In this document: piece by piece, positions 1 to 11,313 of the stretch
Layout: each line of letters begins with the position of its first letter
How positions within the stretch are numbered: the stretch's first letter is position 1
DNA from: Poa pratensis
Lineage: Eukaryota; Streptophyta; Magnoliopsida; Poales; Poaceae
NCBI GenBank assembly: GCA_947311845.1
Contig: CAMZMU010000052.1
Coordinates: 138,771,733 to 138,835,732 of the forward strand
DNA length: 64,000 nucleotides
Direction: 5' to 3'
Program-made: the position numbers and the translations under genes
The notes under the pieces: model-generated
Seen by the model: the letters and a program-made list of their open reading frames with translations, nothing else
What the model was told of the DNA's origin: nothing
The model's database searches: none

Positions 1-2943
1 TTTTCCAGTGAGTCCACTATATCTACGTATTAGCTTTATGCTATTCCGAGTATGTTTTTCATGTTATTTTGTATTATTTATACATCTGAATTAAAATGCT
101 TATGTTATTGATTGTTATGGGAAAAGTTGGTTAAAAAGCTCTCACGAACTTGATGCACACTTTACTTTTATTGCACTTAATGAACATGAACCATTGTGAT
201 TACAATTATGAAGTTGTGAGCTTGACAAGAGTCTTGGTTGGGAGTTAGCTCATATGTGCTGTCACATGGCAAGCTTTCAACGTGCTCTTAATTATATATT
301 TAGTTGATATCATGTACTTTTGTCTATGGATGCCTAACATTGTGCGAAATAAATGTGGAAACTTGGTAAGTTTGAGGAGTAAGTATAAATGGCTAGAGAG
401 ATGCCTGGGCCACTAATCCAAGCCATGCATCATTCATGGTGGAAATTTACTTACATGCTATGGTGAACCTTCAGTGATGCACCCCACAATAAAAAGCTAT
501 ACCAATAGTAAATAAAAGTGGTGTTGAGACTGTTCATCTTGTTTGTTTGTCTTGTCATTTTGACATGGGCTTGTTCCATGTCCTGAGGCAAGAGGTACCC
601 CAGTTGACGCTCTTGATGACGCTTTTATTACTTGCAATGACTTTAAAACTCGAATTTGCTTTGTGACCCGAGTTGAGTAGCCAGTAGGTGTAGGTACTCG
701 TATTCACGGGGCATGAGACATTCAACCCATACTTTGTCAAGCACAATACTCATATTTGCTTTCACTTTAAACTTTAACCATTCAAGATGCTATGATAGGG
801 GCAATGAGAGCTTGACACCAATGAATACCACATTGCAATCAGTAACTTAAGTTGAAGCATTTGGAAGTCAGATGAAACTTATTCATGTTTTACCTCTACT
901 CATTTATATATCTTTCCAAAGTGTCCATCTTTTATATTCAGATTTCATAAGAGTACTCTATGACCATTATAGGATGTTTTTACTTTTCATTATGCATACA
1001 TTTGGTCCATGGTACTTTCTTCTATGTTACACTTTGTGAATTATAATTGAACATCCTTACATTGAATATGTGATATCACTTCATAATATATCTTGTATAT
1101 TGCTACTCCTTTGAAGAATGAATCATTTGACTCTATGTAGCAATAGTAATCATCTTTGATATCCATTGATAGTATTAAATTGCAAAGTCCATGTTGGTTT
1201 TATCACCTTCATACTCGAGGACGAGTATATGTTAAGCTTGGGGATGTTGATGCATGTAAAATGCATACATGAACTTTGCATTATATTACTTATATTTCAA
1301 TCATATTTGCATCATATAAGGGTTATATCATTGTTTTATATTGATTTTGGGAATATTTCATTGTTTCCCTATTTTTCTGGAATTAACCCTGCACTAGTAG
1401 AAAACCCTATTTTCTATATTTTGATGTTTCAGGGATCCAAACGACGTCCAAATGACCTGGAAATTTACGAGCATCAGTTTTTGGAAGGAACAAAGCGTAA
1501 GAGCGAAGGAAGCAAACAAATGGAGACCCGAGGGTCAAAAGAGGTGGGCCCACGTGGCCAGATTCCTTGGCCGCGTGGGACCCATCAACTTGGGCCTCGA
1601 GGCTCCGTTGCCGTCGATCTTTTTTCCAGAAGCTTCGTCTTGACCTAAAACCGACTATAAAAATAGTCCCCGACGCCCTTCGGAAAGGAGCGCCGCAGAA
1701 ACACAGAAACCACGAAACAGAGACCTGGCGTTGCAGATTGGATGGGGAAAACTCTGGCGGGGCGCTGCCGGGGAGGTCTCCACCTTCTCCAACGACTTCT
1801 CCACCGTATCCATGATGAAGAGGGAGTAGTCCACCCCTGGACTATGGGTTTGTGGAAGTAACTTATGTATCTCTCCTCTCTTGAGCTTCACTAATTAGCA
1901 CCGTATGAGCTGCCGAACATGATTACGGTCATCTATGTAATACCTTTGTGGTAGATCTTTTTATGAGTTAATATATGTTTGAGATTGCAATAGTTTTGTT
2001 TCAGTTATGAAAGTAGATGCATATTTTGTACCCCATTCTTGTTTACTTGTTTTGATCAAGCATGTGTATGAGAGCGTCTGTGGGGGAACGTGTGCATTAG
2101 ATGGAGTAACGGGGGGTGGCTAGTGCGGTGAAAGGACAGAAAGTTCCGCGATCCACTTGGGTACTTTACCTTACTTTGTTACCTCACTAGGGATAAAGAA
2201 AAATATCTTGCTACCGGAGATGTGGGTGTGACCATGCCACTACTCCATGACTAGATCTAGCATGTTCTTATTTTAACTTCATGTGATGAAACTTAATGCT
2301 ATGCTCTGATTTATCTTAATACTAAGGTGTTATGATTTAGTTCGCATCTTGGTGGAGTATAAGAGAGATTAATAACCAAAAGATCTCTATGTTAGGACGT
2401 GATGCCCATATGATTAATAACTTGTCATGAAACCTTTGTTGCAATCTCATATGTTAACTCTAGTGTTCCATTGTCTACCACTTTATTAAAGAGAGAGTGC
2501 ATTTGTGAAACCATGAACCCGAACCATTTTTAATCATAAGAAACACCTTTCCAACAACTTTTATCCACTTTTCATTTTCTGCCATTTAAAAATCCAAAAA
2601 TACAAAAATACTTTTACATCTTGCATTCACAATACAAAACCCAAAAATATCATCCATCATTGTTTCCACCATCATTGCATATTTATTTAATGTTGTGCAT
2701 TTATATTATTTTCATATCATTCTCACACCTTGTGCTTGACAACCACTTGGTGAGGTTGAGGGCACAAAACAATTTACTTTGTTTGCAGGTTTCCAAGAGA
2801 AGAATAAGGAGATGAAACTTTCACTACTGATTCCCCGAGAGTTCGATATAAACCCTTGAGTCACCCTCGTGGGGAAAACAAGTCTTTCCTATAGTACAAA
2901 CTCTGCACTTAGAGTCTCAACCTAACCCATTTAAGGGCCATCA
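1..2943 (+). mobile_element. Element (a): 3' part of an LTR retrotransposon, cut by the window start
   Basis: Positions 1-1247 are the reverse complement, with divergence, of the non-coding internal region of element (c) at about 18069-19315. They end in a purine-rich tract (1233-1246, TAAGCTTGGGGATG) just before a long terminal repeat that opens TGATGCATG at 1248 and closes CCATCA at 2943. The tract followed by the LTR puts the element on the plus strand and makes this its 3' end. No protein of a Gypsy or Copia element is encoded in the visible part. Its right edge abuts the CACTA transposase remnant that resumes at 16270, and element (b) later inserted across that edge. The left end and TSD lie outside the window. 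Confidence 0.8.
1248..2943 (+). repeat. 3' LTR of element (a)
   Basis: About 1.7 kb with TGATG...CATCA ends. Roughly the first 500 bp (to about 1760) align with the LTR of element (c) read on the minus strand, including the CCCACGTGGCC...GGCCGCGTGGG palindrome near 1553-1585 and the TATAAAAA-like box near 1655. The remainder has no counterpart in (c), so this LTR belongs to another subfamily or is a chimera. Confidence 0.7.
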
Positions 2944-2947
2944 GTAG

Positions 2948-3540
2948 TGATGGGGGATAATAACCCGGTAGGCCCATGAAGAGGAAAACATGACCCGCCA
3001 GGCAGGAGGCCCGGTGAAGCCAGTTAACCCTCAGCATAGGCCGGGTTATGGTGCTGGGCCGGTATCTTGGCGATGACCCGGCTATTCATGAAGAGTATTC
3101 CAGAAGGTCCAGAGGCGGTTCAAGAGGCGGTTCTATACTTGGAATACACGAAGGATAAAGGAGTAGTAGTAGGACTCAGAGTTCGGGTAGAACCCGGCTT
3201 ATCATGTACGCGACCAGGAGGCCCGGTATCTATATAAACCGGCTCCAGGCCCTTAGACAAGGAGGACCTTTTCGTAACCCCAAGCTTTAGGCGAGAGACA
3301 TACAATCCTTGTAACCTAGATCGAGATCCGGCTCTGTTGTAGTAGCCGGGTTATCGAGACAGAGATCGAGATTAATAATAAGATAGCAGGAAGTAGGTCT
3401 TTATCTCCAATGGAGAGGCCGAACCTGGGTAAACCTTTGTCCCCTGCCGTGCTAAACAAACATCCAGACACCAGAGTCGCCTTGCCCAAAAGTTTAAGCT
3501 ACCCTCAAGTAGCATCTGCCGTGTTTTCTACCCCACGACA
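2948..3540 (+). repeat. 5' LTR of element (b)
   Basis: 593 bp, from TGATGGGGGATAATAACC to CCCCACGACA. It contains a TATA-like CTATATAAA at about 3230-3238, a plausible promoter for the genomic RNA. CCGG-containing motifs occur about ten times. Confidence 0.93.
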
Positions 3541-3542
3541 GT

Positions 3543-3560
3543 TGGCGCCGTCTGTGGGAA
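3543..3560 (+). promoter_or_regulatory. Primer binding site of element (b)
   Basis: TGGCGCCGTCTGTGGGAA begins two bases after the 5' LTR. A TGGCGCC... tRNA-primed minus-strand start is the usual PBS type in Tat elements; the exact tRNA was not verified. Confidence 0.8.
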
Positions 3561-3583
3561 TCGCGTCCAAGGGTGTCACCATC

Positions 3584-5306
3584 ATGGGTGAAGCAAGGCA
3601 AGGGGTCGAAAACTTCGTCTTTGGCCAGATCACAACCAATGAGCAAGGAGAGCTCATCGTTGATGATTTTGGCTGGGGACCGGACTCGGATCTACTAGAA
3701 TCAGGTGATGTTATTCCAATTGGCAAAGTTAATGTTTTTGTGGGCATGATTACAACTAGATTGCTAGTGATGGAGATTATGAATCTGTGTCAGGAGCCGC
3801 CACAATTGTTCAATCTGATGGAGAGGAATCAGTTGGCACAGCTGAAGTTGATGGGGTCCTGAACACGCTGGAGGAACGGCTGGATGACCCGGCAGGAATC
3901 CCGGGCGACGCGGTGGAACGAGCCGGGTCGGAATCAATCTTGCCCCTGTTCGAAGGCCGGTTTGGGTATGATGTAGAAGAAGAGGATGATGAGGAACAAG
4001 AGTCAAGTCCAAGCCCGGTACGTAGGGTAGCGGTGTACACCGCGCCTTCGTCCAGCATGCAACCGTCACCATCAGCTGTTGTTCCACCGGCCTTCACCCC
4101 GGGTCAACAGCAGCTGCCCCCAATTCTGGAGTTGGCAGAACAGAGGGTTGATGGAGAGCCGGCTTCGGTCTCAGAGGAAAGCGAGGGTACGGCAAGATAC
4201 AGAAACAGTTTTGGGTTCCTGCATAACCGGGCCCAAGGAGAGGAAAGAAGTAACATAGCAGCTGCCCCGGCCTTGTTTAACAATGGCCTGGTCTTAGATC
4301 CATCAGCACTTACAAGGTTGGTTACTCCAGAAAACGCAGCAGTTAGAGCAATGGAATTGGATACAGCACGCCGAGCGTTGGAGCAGATGCGCAGGGACGC
4401 CGAGGCAGAGAGGCAAGAAATAGAAGCGAGAAAGAAGCAAATAGAAGAAGAGGAAAATCGTCTCAACGAGGCAACCCGGGCACACCGGAGGAGGCATCAA
4501 AGCCGGCTGGGCCTTGGGGAAAATATAGCAAACCCAGTGCCTGTGGCAGCATTGTTCAGAACTCCAGAAGACCAGCCTATTGGCGCAACTCAGGTGGCAC
4601 CAGTGGCTAGGGCAAGTACAGAGCAGAATAGAGGAACAGCGAGAACTGATGTAGCAGCAACAGCAGCGCCGGGTTTGCCCGCTGGAGGAGCCAGGGGAAA
4701 TCCGGGTCTGCCGCCTAGAACACCGAGGTTTCACACGCCGGTGGGTCACTATTCAAATCCAGCGGATAACGTGTATGCAGCAACTCTGGCACTTGATCGT
4801 ATTCCATTAGGAGATACACCAGCAGAGATTGAAGCCCGGCGTGCCATAGATATGTTACGTACTGCAGTAGTTCAGCAGACGCAGTATTCAAGAGAGAAAA
4901 GTGCGTTGCATTCTACAACGTATCGTAGTAGGAGCCGCAATGGAGGAAACCCGCCGTTGGCCGGGCCTGCAGCAGCACAGCAGCCAAACCCGCCCCAGCA
5001 GAATCAGAATCAAAATAATCAGCAGCATCAACCCGCCCCAGCAATTTCTATAGCACAGCAGATAGTTAATAGATCACGTGCAGGGAGAAGTGCAGGTAAT
5101 GCAAACCCGTAGTACCTGCAGCAGGAGTACCTCAAGGAGGACCGGGCCCTGCGCCAGCCGCGTCTGCAAGCTCACCCGGTAATGTCAATGTTTCAGCAAG
5201 TTCTTCTAGTTTAGCCGGGCCAAAATGTCTTTCAGATTCCATCAGAGCAGAACCTTTCCCTGAGAAGTTCAAGGAGCCAAGCAAGATATCCAACTATGAA
5301 CCTAGC
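3584..5306 (+). pseudogene. gag: gag, N-terminal part, element (b), broken
   Basis: The reading starts at the ATG at 3584, after the PBS. It continues in a second frame (open 3787-5112) and a third frame joined to 5307. Two frame changes, near 3735-3790 and near 5110, break the gene, and the second frame also has a TAG near 3765. The 3787-5112 part encodes an acidic, Pro/Gln-rich region with a charged coiled-coil-like stretch (about 4360-4490, rich in Glu, Arg and Lys). In Tat elements this long low-complexity segment precedes the retrotransposon gag domain. I infer a structural particle protein that cannot be made intact from this copy. Confidence 0.75.
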
Positions 5307-7157
5307 ATGGACCCAGCCAGTTGGTTGAGCAGTTATGAGATGGCAATGTGTATACGCAATGCCACAGAGAATGTTTGCGCCAAGTACATGTATTTGATGA
5401 TGAGTGATGGAGCAGCAAAGTTGTGGTTTAAAAATCTACCAGAGAAGTCCATTAATTCCTGGGATGAGTTGAAGGCAGTTTTCACCAAGCATTTTCAAGG
5501 TACGTGCAAGCGTTTGTTTTCCATCGAGGATCTTGATCGTTGTATACAGAAAAAAGGCGAGTCAGCACGTCATTGGATGGGCCGGGTCACGGAAATCTTG
5601 CACTCCTCATCTGGTATCGAGCCAAAGGACGCAATTTCATCAATGGAGAAAACTTGTAAGTATGCACCACTTGTCCAGAAGCTGGGTCGCATGAAGGAAG
5701 GGCACCGGGTTAAACCGGTCACCATGGCAGAGTTGATGGATGCTTGCAACAGGCATGCAGCCACAGACAAGACTCAGGATGAGCCTGAGGAGGAGAAGGG
5801 GAAAGGCACGGCAAATAATGGTGGAAGGAACAATAATGGCTCGGGTAACAACAATAACAGTAACCAGAATCAGCATAAGCGAGGTCACAATGATGGTAGT
5901 TCAGAGTTAGTGGCAAATACCAATGCCGGGTTTCAGAGGCAAAGGATGGATGGGAATTATCAGGAAAACAGAGGATATCAGGAAAACAGGGGTTATCAGG
6001 AAAACAGGGGTTCTCAAGGCAACAATTGGAATTACAACAGTGGAAATAATTACCAAGGATCGCGTCCAATGAGTAATGAGGAGGCCTTCAGGATGCCGTG
6101 TCCTCGTCATAGTAAGAACGGCAGAGCCGCCAATCATTCTTTGGCTCAGTGTGTGGATCTGAACAGGTGGAAAAACAATGAGGTGCAGAGAGCTTTGCAA
6201 GGAGCAAATAGAAGTGGAGGACCCGGCACGGGTGGTAACCCGGCCTCGGGACCTTTGACTGGAGCAAATGCGGTACCTACGGGAAATCCGGGTCAGAACC
6301 AAAATCAGAACACAAGTAACCAAGGTGGATTTTCACAGCAGCCAAGGCAACTTGGTCAGTATCATATATACACAAGTGGCACAACCAAGAGAGAGAGGAA
6401 AATAGTCAAGAGGGCAGTTAACACAGTGGCTGCAGGAGTTCCGAGATATTTGAGGTGGTCAGAGCATACAGTTACTTGGAGTAGGGCGGATCATCCAGAG
6501 GTGGTGGAGCACCCGGGTCTTCTTGCGTTGGTTGTGGCTCCCCAAGTTCATGGTTTTGAGTTAAAGAAAGTGCTGATGGACGGTGGCAGTAGCATCAATA
6601 TTTTGTACTGGGACACGTTTGTGCGCATGGGTTTGAAGGAGTCACAGTTGCAGAGAACGTCAACAATTTTTCATGGTATAGTTCCGGGAAAATCAGCCAC
6701 ACCAGAGGGTAAAATTTCATTGGAGGTAGCTTTTGGTGAGTCTATCCATAACTTCAGATCAGAGTGGCTCACGTTTGAGGTGGTAAAGTTTCCAAGTCCA
6801 TATCATGCATTGTTGGGAAGGCCGGCCTATGCCAAGTTCATGGCAAGGCCGTGTTACGTGTATCTCCAGTTGAAAATACCGGGTCCTCATGGGATCATTA
6901 CAGTGCATGGTAACAGAGATATTGCGGCAGAGTGTGATGAGGGGGATGCAGCCTTAGCAGAGCATGCTTGTGCTAAGGAGGAATTGAAAGCTTACAGAGC
7001 AAATCTTGACCCGCAGGATAACACAGCACTTAAAAGGCCAACAACAGAGGATGATAGGGCAAAGTTCAAAGCTGCCAGAGATACAAAGATGGTGGATTTT
7101 GTGCCTGGAGATTCTTCCAAGCAGTTCGCCATTGGGACCAACTTGACTGATAAATAG
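5307..7157 (+). CDS. gag core and aspartic protease, element (b)
   Basis: 616 codons open. The first 130 or so residues match a Retrotrans_gag fold (AAKLWFKNLPEKSINSWDEL and a conserved Phe-rich helix region). A linker rich in Asn, Gln and Gly with three near-identical NYQENRGYQ-type repeats follows (about 5955-6015). The retropepsin-like part has the catalytic motif MDGGSSINILYW (near 6577-6612) and the later ALLGRPAY flap-side motif (near 6813). I see no clear CCHC zinc knuckle. The frame ends at TAG 7155-7157, and the downstream frame to 10112 is the same frame, so this stop alone separates protease from RT. The first Met is internal; the true start lies in the broken part upstream. Confidence 0.85.
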   Translation: MDPASWLSSYEMAMCIRNATENVCAKYMYLMMSDGAAKLWFKNLPEKSINSWDELKAVFTKHFQGTCKRLFSIEDLDRCIQKKGESARHWMGRVTEILHSSSGIEPKDAISSMEKTCKYAPLVQKLGRMKEGHRVKPVTMAELMDACNRHAATDKTQDEPEEEKGKGTANNGGRNNNGSGNNNNSNQNQHKRGHNDGSSELVANTNAGFQRQRMDGNYQENRGYQENRGYQENRGSQGNNWNYNSGNNYQGSRPMSNEEAFRMPCPRHSKNGRAANHSLAQCVDLNRWKNNEVQRALQGANRSGGPGTGGNPASGPLTGANAVPTGNPGQNQNQNTSNQGGFSQQPRQLGQYHIYTSGTTKRERKIVKRAVNTVAAGVPRYLRWSEHTVTWSRADHPEVVEHPGLLALVVAPQVHGFELKKVLMDGGSSINILYWDTFVRMGLKESQLQRTSTIFHGIVPGKSATPEGKISLEVAFGESIHNFRSEWLTFEVVKFPSPYHALLGRPAYAKFMARPCYVYLQLKIPGPHGIITVHGNRDIAAECDEGDAALAEHACAKEELKAYRANLDPQDNTALKRPTTEDDRAKFKAARDTKMVDFVPGDSSKQFAIGTNLTDK

Positions 7158-10112
7158 GAAAGCGCGCTCATCGAGTTCATCCGTGAGAATAGGGATGTTT
7201 TTGCATGGACACCTAGTGACATGCCAGGCATTCCAACTGAACTCGCTGAGCACAGCTTACATGTTGATCCTAAGGCAAAGCCGGTAAAACAGGGTATGAG
7301 GAAAATGAATGCAGAAAGAAGGAAAGCAATTGGAGAGGAGATAGCCCGGCTTTTGGAGGCCGGCTTTATCATGGAAGTGTTTCATCCAGAGTGGTTAGCT
7401 AACCCGGTTTTGGTTCTGAAAAAGAACAACGAGTGGAGGATGTGTATTGATTTCACAAGTTTGAACAGGTTTTGTCCCAAAGATCCGTTTCAGTTACCGC
7501 GTATTGATCAAATCGTGGATGCAGTAGCAGGTAGCGAGCTTTTGTGTTTCTTGGATGCTTATTCAGGGTATCATCAGATCAAGTTGAACAAAAATGATTG
7601 GGAAAAGACGTCATTTATCACTCCCTTTGGTGCTTTTTGTTACAAGACCATGACTTTTGGGTTAAAGAATGCAGGGGCAACTTATCAGAGGTGTATTCAG
7701 AATTGTTTTCATGATCAGATTGGACGTAATGTGCATGCTTACGTTGATGACGTGGTAATAAAGTCAGAGAAAGCCGAGTCATTTATTCGTGATCTTACAG
7801 AGACATTCAAAAATCTGAGGGAGTACCAGATGAAGCTTAATCCTACAAAGTGTGTGTTTGGAGTCCCAGCGGGAAAGTTACTTGGTTTCATTGTGTCAGA
7901 GCGGGGAATTGAGGCAAACCCGGAAAAAATTAGAGCCATTCAAAGCTTGAAAAAGCCAGAGGAACTGAGCGATGTTCAGAAGTTGACGGGTTGTGTGGCA
8001 GCGTTAAGCCGGTTTATTTCCCGGCTCGGAGAGAAAGCAATTCCTTTGTACAAGTTATTGAAGAAAACAGATAATTTCGTGTGGAATCAAGAGGCAGATG
8101 AGGCATTTGAGGCTTTGAAGAAACAGCTGTCAGAAGCGCCAGTTCTGGCAGCGCCGGGTCCCAAGGAACCCATGCTATTATATGTCGCTGCCGGGCCTCA
8201 GGCTGTGAGTGCCGTGGTGGTGGTCGAGAGAAAAGAGGAAGGAAAAGAGAACCCGGTGCAAAGGCCGGTCTATTATGTTAGTGAGGTGTTATCAGAAACC
8301 AAGCAAAGGTACCCGCATTGGCAGAAGTTAGTGTATGGTGTTTTCATGGCCAGTAGAAAGTTGAAACCATATTTTCAGGAGCATCCAATTACGGTGGTTA
8401 GTTCTATACCCTTGGCAGATATTATTAGAAATTCAGAAGCTACTGGGAGAGTTGCCAAGTGGGCCATAGAGATGGGGGATTATCACATTGAGTATGTGCC
8501 TCGCACAGCTATTAAATCTCAAGCATTGGTGGATTTTCTTAATGATTGGACGCAGTTGAATGCGCCACCTCTCACCCCGAGTCTCAAATCGTGGGTTATG
8601 CATTTCGACGGGTCTAAACAAGAGCAAGGATCAGGAGCTGGAGTTGTGCTAACTTCTCCCAAAGGTGATAAGTTGAGTTATGTTTTGCAAATTCACTTTG
8701 ATTGTTCCAATAATGTGGCAGAATATGAGGCTTTGTTGCATGGTTTGCGTATGGCAAAAGAGATGAATGTCAAGCGTATCAAGTGCTATGGGGATTCAGA
8801 TCTTGTGGCGCAACAAGTGTCAGGAACTTGGGACAGAAAAGATGCAACGATGGCGGCTTACAGGCGAGAGGTGGACAGAGTAGCCGGGTTCTTCTCAGGC
8901 TTTCAGGTGGATCATATTGACCGCAGAAAAAACGATGCTGCAGATGCTTTGTCAAGACTCGGTTCTCGCAGAGAGCCGGTTCCACCAAATGTTTTCTTGG
9001 ACGAGCTATGGACGCCATCAGTCAAGCTTCAGGATGCAGAGGAGCTGGCGGGTCAGGAGGACCCGGATTCACAGTTGGTAGCAGCAACACATGAGATCCC
9101 AGAGTGGACAGAACCTTACTTGGCGTATCTTTTGCGTGGTGAGTTGCCACAACAGGAAGTTATAGCCCGGCAGATCGTGCGCCGGTGCAAGGCCTACGTG
9201 GTTATTGATGGCGAGTTGTACAAGAGAAGTGTCTCAGGCGTGTTTCAGAGGTGTGTCTCTGGAAAGGAGGGCCGGCAAATTTTGAAGGAAATTCATGAAG
9301 GGGATTGTGGTCATCACGCTTCAACAAGGTCATTGGTAGCAAAAGCTTTTAGACATGGTTTCTTTTGGCTCACAGCCCAGGCAGATGCAGAGCGCTTGGT
9401 GAATAGATGTGATGGGTGTCAGAGATATGCCAGACAGATTCATGTGCCGGCTCAGGAACTGCGCACCATACCTTTGACTTGGCCTTTCGCAGTTTGGGGG
9501 CTTGACATGGTGGGTCCTTTCAGCATGTCTCCTTGCAAGAAAACCCACCTCTTGGTTGCTATTGATAAGTTTACAAAGTGGGTTGAAGTTATGCCTGTTA
9601 CAAATTGTGAGGCGGCTACAGTGGTCAAGTTTATGAAGCAGATCATACATAGGTTTGGATATCCTCATAGTATTATCACAGACAATGGTACTAATATGTC
9701 ACTTGGAGAGATGGCAAAGTTTTGTGGAAATAATGGTATACGTTTGGATGTGGCCTCAGTTGCTCATCCTCAGGCCAATGGACAGGTTGAACGAGCAAAT
9801 CAGGAGCTGCTTAGAGGTTTAAAACCACGTCTCCGGGTCCCGTGTCTCAGAGCCGCCGGAGCGTGGGTTGAGGAGTTGCCATCAGTTGTTTGGGGAATTA
9901 ACACAACACCCAACAGATCTACAAAGATGACCCCTTTCTTTATGGTGTACGGGGCAGAAGCAGTTTTGCCAAGTGATATTATTCATGACTCGCCTCGCGT
10001 GGCGGCTTACGTTGAAGCGGAAAATGAGAAGACCCGGCAGGATTCTGTTGACCTGCTGGAGGAAATAGAGAGCAAGCATTGGAAAGATCAGCAATTTATC
10101 AGCAAGATTTGA
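7158..10112 (+). CDS. pol: pol: reverse transcriptase, RNase H, second RNase H, integrase core, element (b)
   Basis: Open from the codon after the TAG at 7155; the first Met is at 7221. The RT has the FLDAYSGYHQI and YVDDVVIKS motifs (near 7549 and 7738), the second being the catalytic YVDD box. A Gypsy RNase H follows (about 8080-8500). A second, archaeal-type RNase H begins at MHFDGSKQEQGSGAGVVL (near 8600). The integrase has an HHCC finger (GHH near 9310, then CDGCQ near 9412) and a DDE core: GLDMVGPF, ITDNGTN and a Glu in NGQVERANQEL. The frame ends prematurely near 10093, where the remaining integrase C-terminus moves to another frame. Domain order is Gypsy; the dual RNase H supports Tat. 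Confidence 0.93.
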   Translation, partial: ESALIEFIRENRDVFAWTPSDMPGIPTELAEHSLHVDPKAKPVKQGMRKMNAERRKAIGEEIARLLEAGFIMEVFHPEWLANPVLVLKKNNEWRMCIDFTSLNRFCPKDPFQLPRIDQIVDAVAGSELLCFLDAYSGYHQIKLNKNDWEKTSFITPFGAFCYKTMTFGLKNAGATYQRCIQNCFHDQIGRNVHAYVDDVVIKSEKAESFIRDLTETFKNLREYQMKLNPTKCVFGVPAGKLLGFIVSERGIEANPEKIRAIQSLKKPEELSDVQKLTGCVAALSRFISRLGEKAIPLYKLLKKTDNFVWNQEADEAFEALKKQLSEAPVLAAPGPKEPMLLYVAAGPQAVSAVVVVERKEEGKENPVQRPVYYVSEVLSETKQRYPHWQKLVYGVFMASRKLKPYFQEHPITVVSSIPLADIIRNSEATGRVAKWAIEMGDYHIEYVPRTAIKSQALVDFLNDWTQLNAPPLTPSLKSWVMHFDGSKQEQGSGAGVVLTSPKGDKLSYVLQIHFDCSNNVAEYEALLHGLRMAKEMNVKRIKCYGDSDLVAQQVSGTWDRKDATMAAYRREVDRVAGFFSGFQVDHIDRRKNDAADALSRLGSRREPVPPNVFLDELWTPSVKLQDAEELAGQEDPDSQLVAATHEIPEWTEPYLAYLLRGELPQQEVIARQIVRRCKAYVVIDGELYKRSVSGVFQRCVSGKEGRQILKEIHEGDCGHHASTRSLVAKAFRHGFFWLTAQADAERLVNRCDGCQRYARQIHVPAQELRTIPLTWPFAVWGLDMVGPFSMSPCKKTHLLVAIDKFTKWVEVMPVTNCEAATVVKFMKQIIHRFGYPHSIITDNGTNMSLGEMAKFCGNNGIRLDVASVAHPQANGQVERANQELLRGLKPRLRVPCLRAAGAWVEELPSVVWGINTTPNRSTKMTPFFMVYGAEAVLPSDIIHDSPRVAAYVEAENEKTRQDSVDLLEEIESKHWKDQQFISKI

Positions 10113-10384
10113 GGCGGTATCATAGTCGCCGGGTTAAAACTCGCACTTTCCAGGAGGGTGATCTGGTATTACGATGGGTGCAGTCCAAGGAAGGGATGCA
10201 CAAGTTATCACCTCCTTGGGAGGGGCCCTTCATCGTAAGCAAGAAATTGGACAATGGTTCATACTACTTAGTGGACGCAAGAGAAAAGTCAGAGACAGTC
10301 AATGATACCACACGCTCCACCTTTTCCATGGAAGAGCGTGAGAGGCCGTGGAACATTGCGCAGCTGCGCCCATATTACACTTAG
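10079..10384 (+). CDS. Integrase C-terminal part, element (b), frame-shifted
   Basis: This frame continues pol after a 1-nt shift near 10093. It carries the basic, Arg-rich stretch and the small beta-barrel region with FQEGDLVLRWV and WEGPFIV, typical of the C-terminal domain of Gypsy integrases. It ends at TAG 10382-10384. The ATG at 10079 is probably not a real start; the segment is the tail of the upstream polyprotein. Confidence 0.85.
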   Translation: MERSAIYQQDLRRYHSRRVKTRTFQEGDLVLRWVQSKEGMHKLSPPWEGPFIVSKKLDNGSYYLVDAREKSETVNDTTRSTFSMEERERPWNIAQLRPYYT

Positions 10385-11313
10385 CAAGAGAAAGATGTAA
10401 AAGTTGTAACACACGATGTAACAGGCAGCAGGTTTCAGACGCGCTCTTTTCCTTACCAGGGTACCTAGGGGACTGGAAGGTTTTTAATGAGGCGGCTTGC
10501 TGACCTAACCTTTTCTATCAATAAAGTAAAGGTTGAACAGAAATTTTCTTTGTCTCAGTTTACTTTTCAGTTTTTAAGCCGGTTATTTTTTATTGCATCA
10601 TAATAGTTCTTTTGATCAGCTTGGTCCTGGGGGCTTGTTATTGAAAAGTGCTAAGTTATTTCCCCGGGACCCGGCCCCAGAGGTTATCCGGGTTTCAAAT
10701 ATTGTAACCCGGCTGAGCAGTTCACAGTTTGTTCTCTTGAGTAATATGTGTGTTTAGTTTCAGTATCAGTCATTTTTAGTTGATTTTATATCTTGAGGAC
10801 GCCCAAAGAGTGCGTCCCGCCAGTATTTTGGATCAATGGGGTACTGTGGCATAAGCCCTTTACTTTATAAACATTGATCCAGGTCTTGGGGGCTCTTACT
10901 GCAAAAGTCTGTAGCTGCAATCCCAAGACCCGGCTTTTATGCCACTAGTATTCTTGGTTATCTTGCTGTGCAGCTGATGTGACTCGCGACTTTATGGCCT
11001 GATTGCACACCTGGAAATTCAATCAACCATGAAGCCCATTGGGACTTGGTTCGACCCTGTTTTCTCAGAGAAGTTGCGCCAGGGTATCCATGCGAAAGCC
11101 GGCTCACAGTTAAAGACACCAAAAGGGTCATCGAAACCACAGAAGAACAAGTATTTTGACAGGTAAAGACACAATACGATTACTGCAAAGTTTTACAGCG
11201 CATGAGCGCACATCACAGGCATAGTATCAAAATACGGCTAAGTTATTACAATACTGTGCCCCAAGGGCCAAATAAGACAAGTTTTTAGGCAGACGCAGCT
11301 GCTGGGCAAATGT
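10385..11313. other. Non-coding 3' spacer of element (b)
   Basis: No gene seen. AATAAA-like signals lie near 10520. Two copies of a CTTGGGGGCT-type, PPT-like motif occur (10626-10637 and 10884-10895). CCGG motifs are frequent, as in the rest of the element. Confidence 0.6.

Noticed and set aside
1392..1410. CACTAGTAGAAAA in the LTR of element (a), like a CACTA end
   Set aside because: No partner end or TSD. The aligned LTR of (c) has a related sequence with an AGAAAAC core at the same place, so chance or point change is enough.
1166..1648. 160-codon ORF across the edge of the LTR of element (a)
   Set aside because: Crosses the LTR border and shows no domain; chance frame.
3410..3862. 150-codon ORF starting inside the 5' LTR of element (b)
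   Set aside because: Its start is in the LTR, before the PBS. Only the part from 3584 is a plausible gag start.
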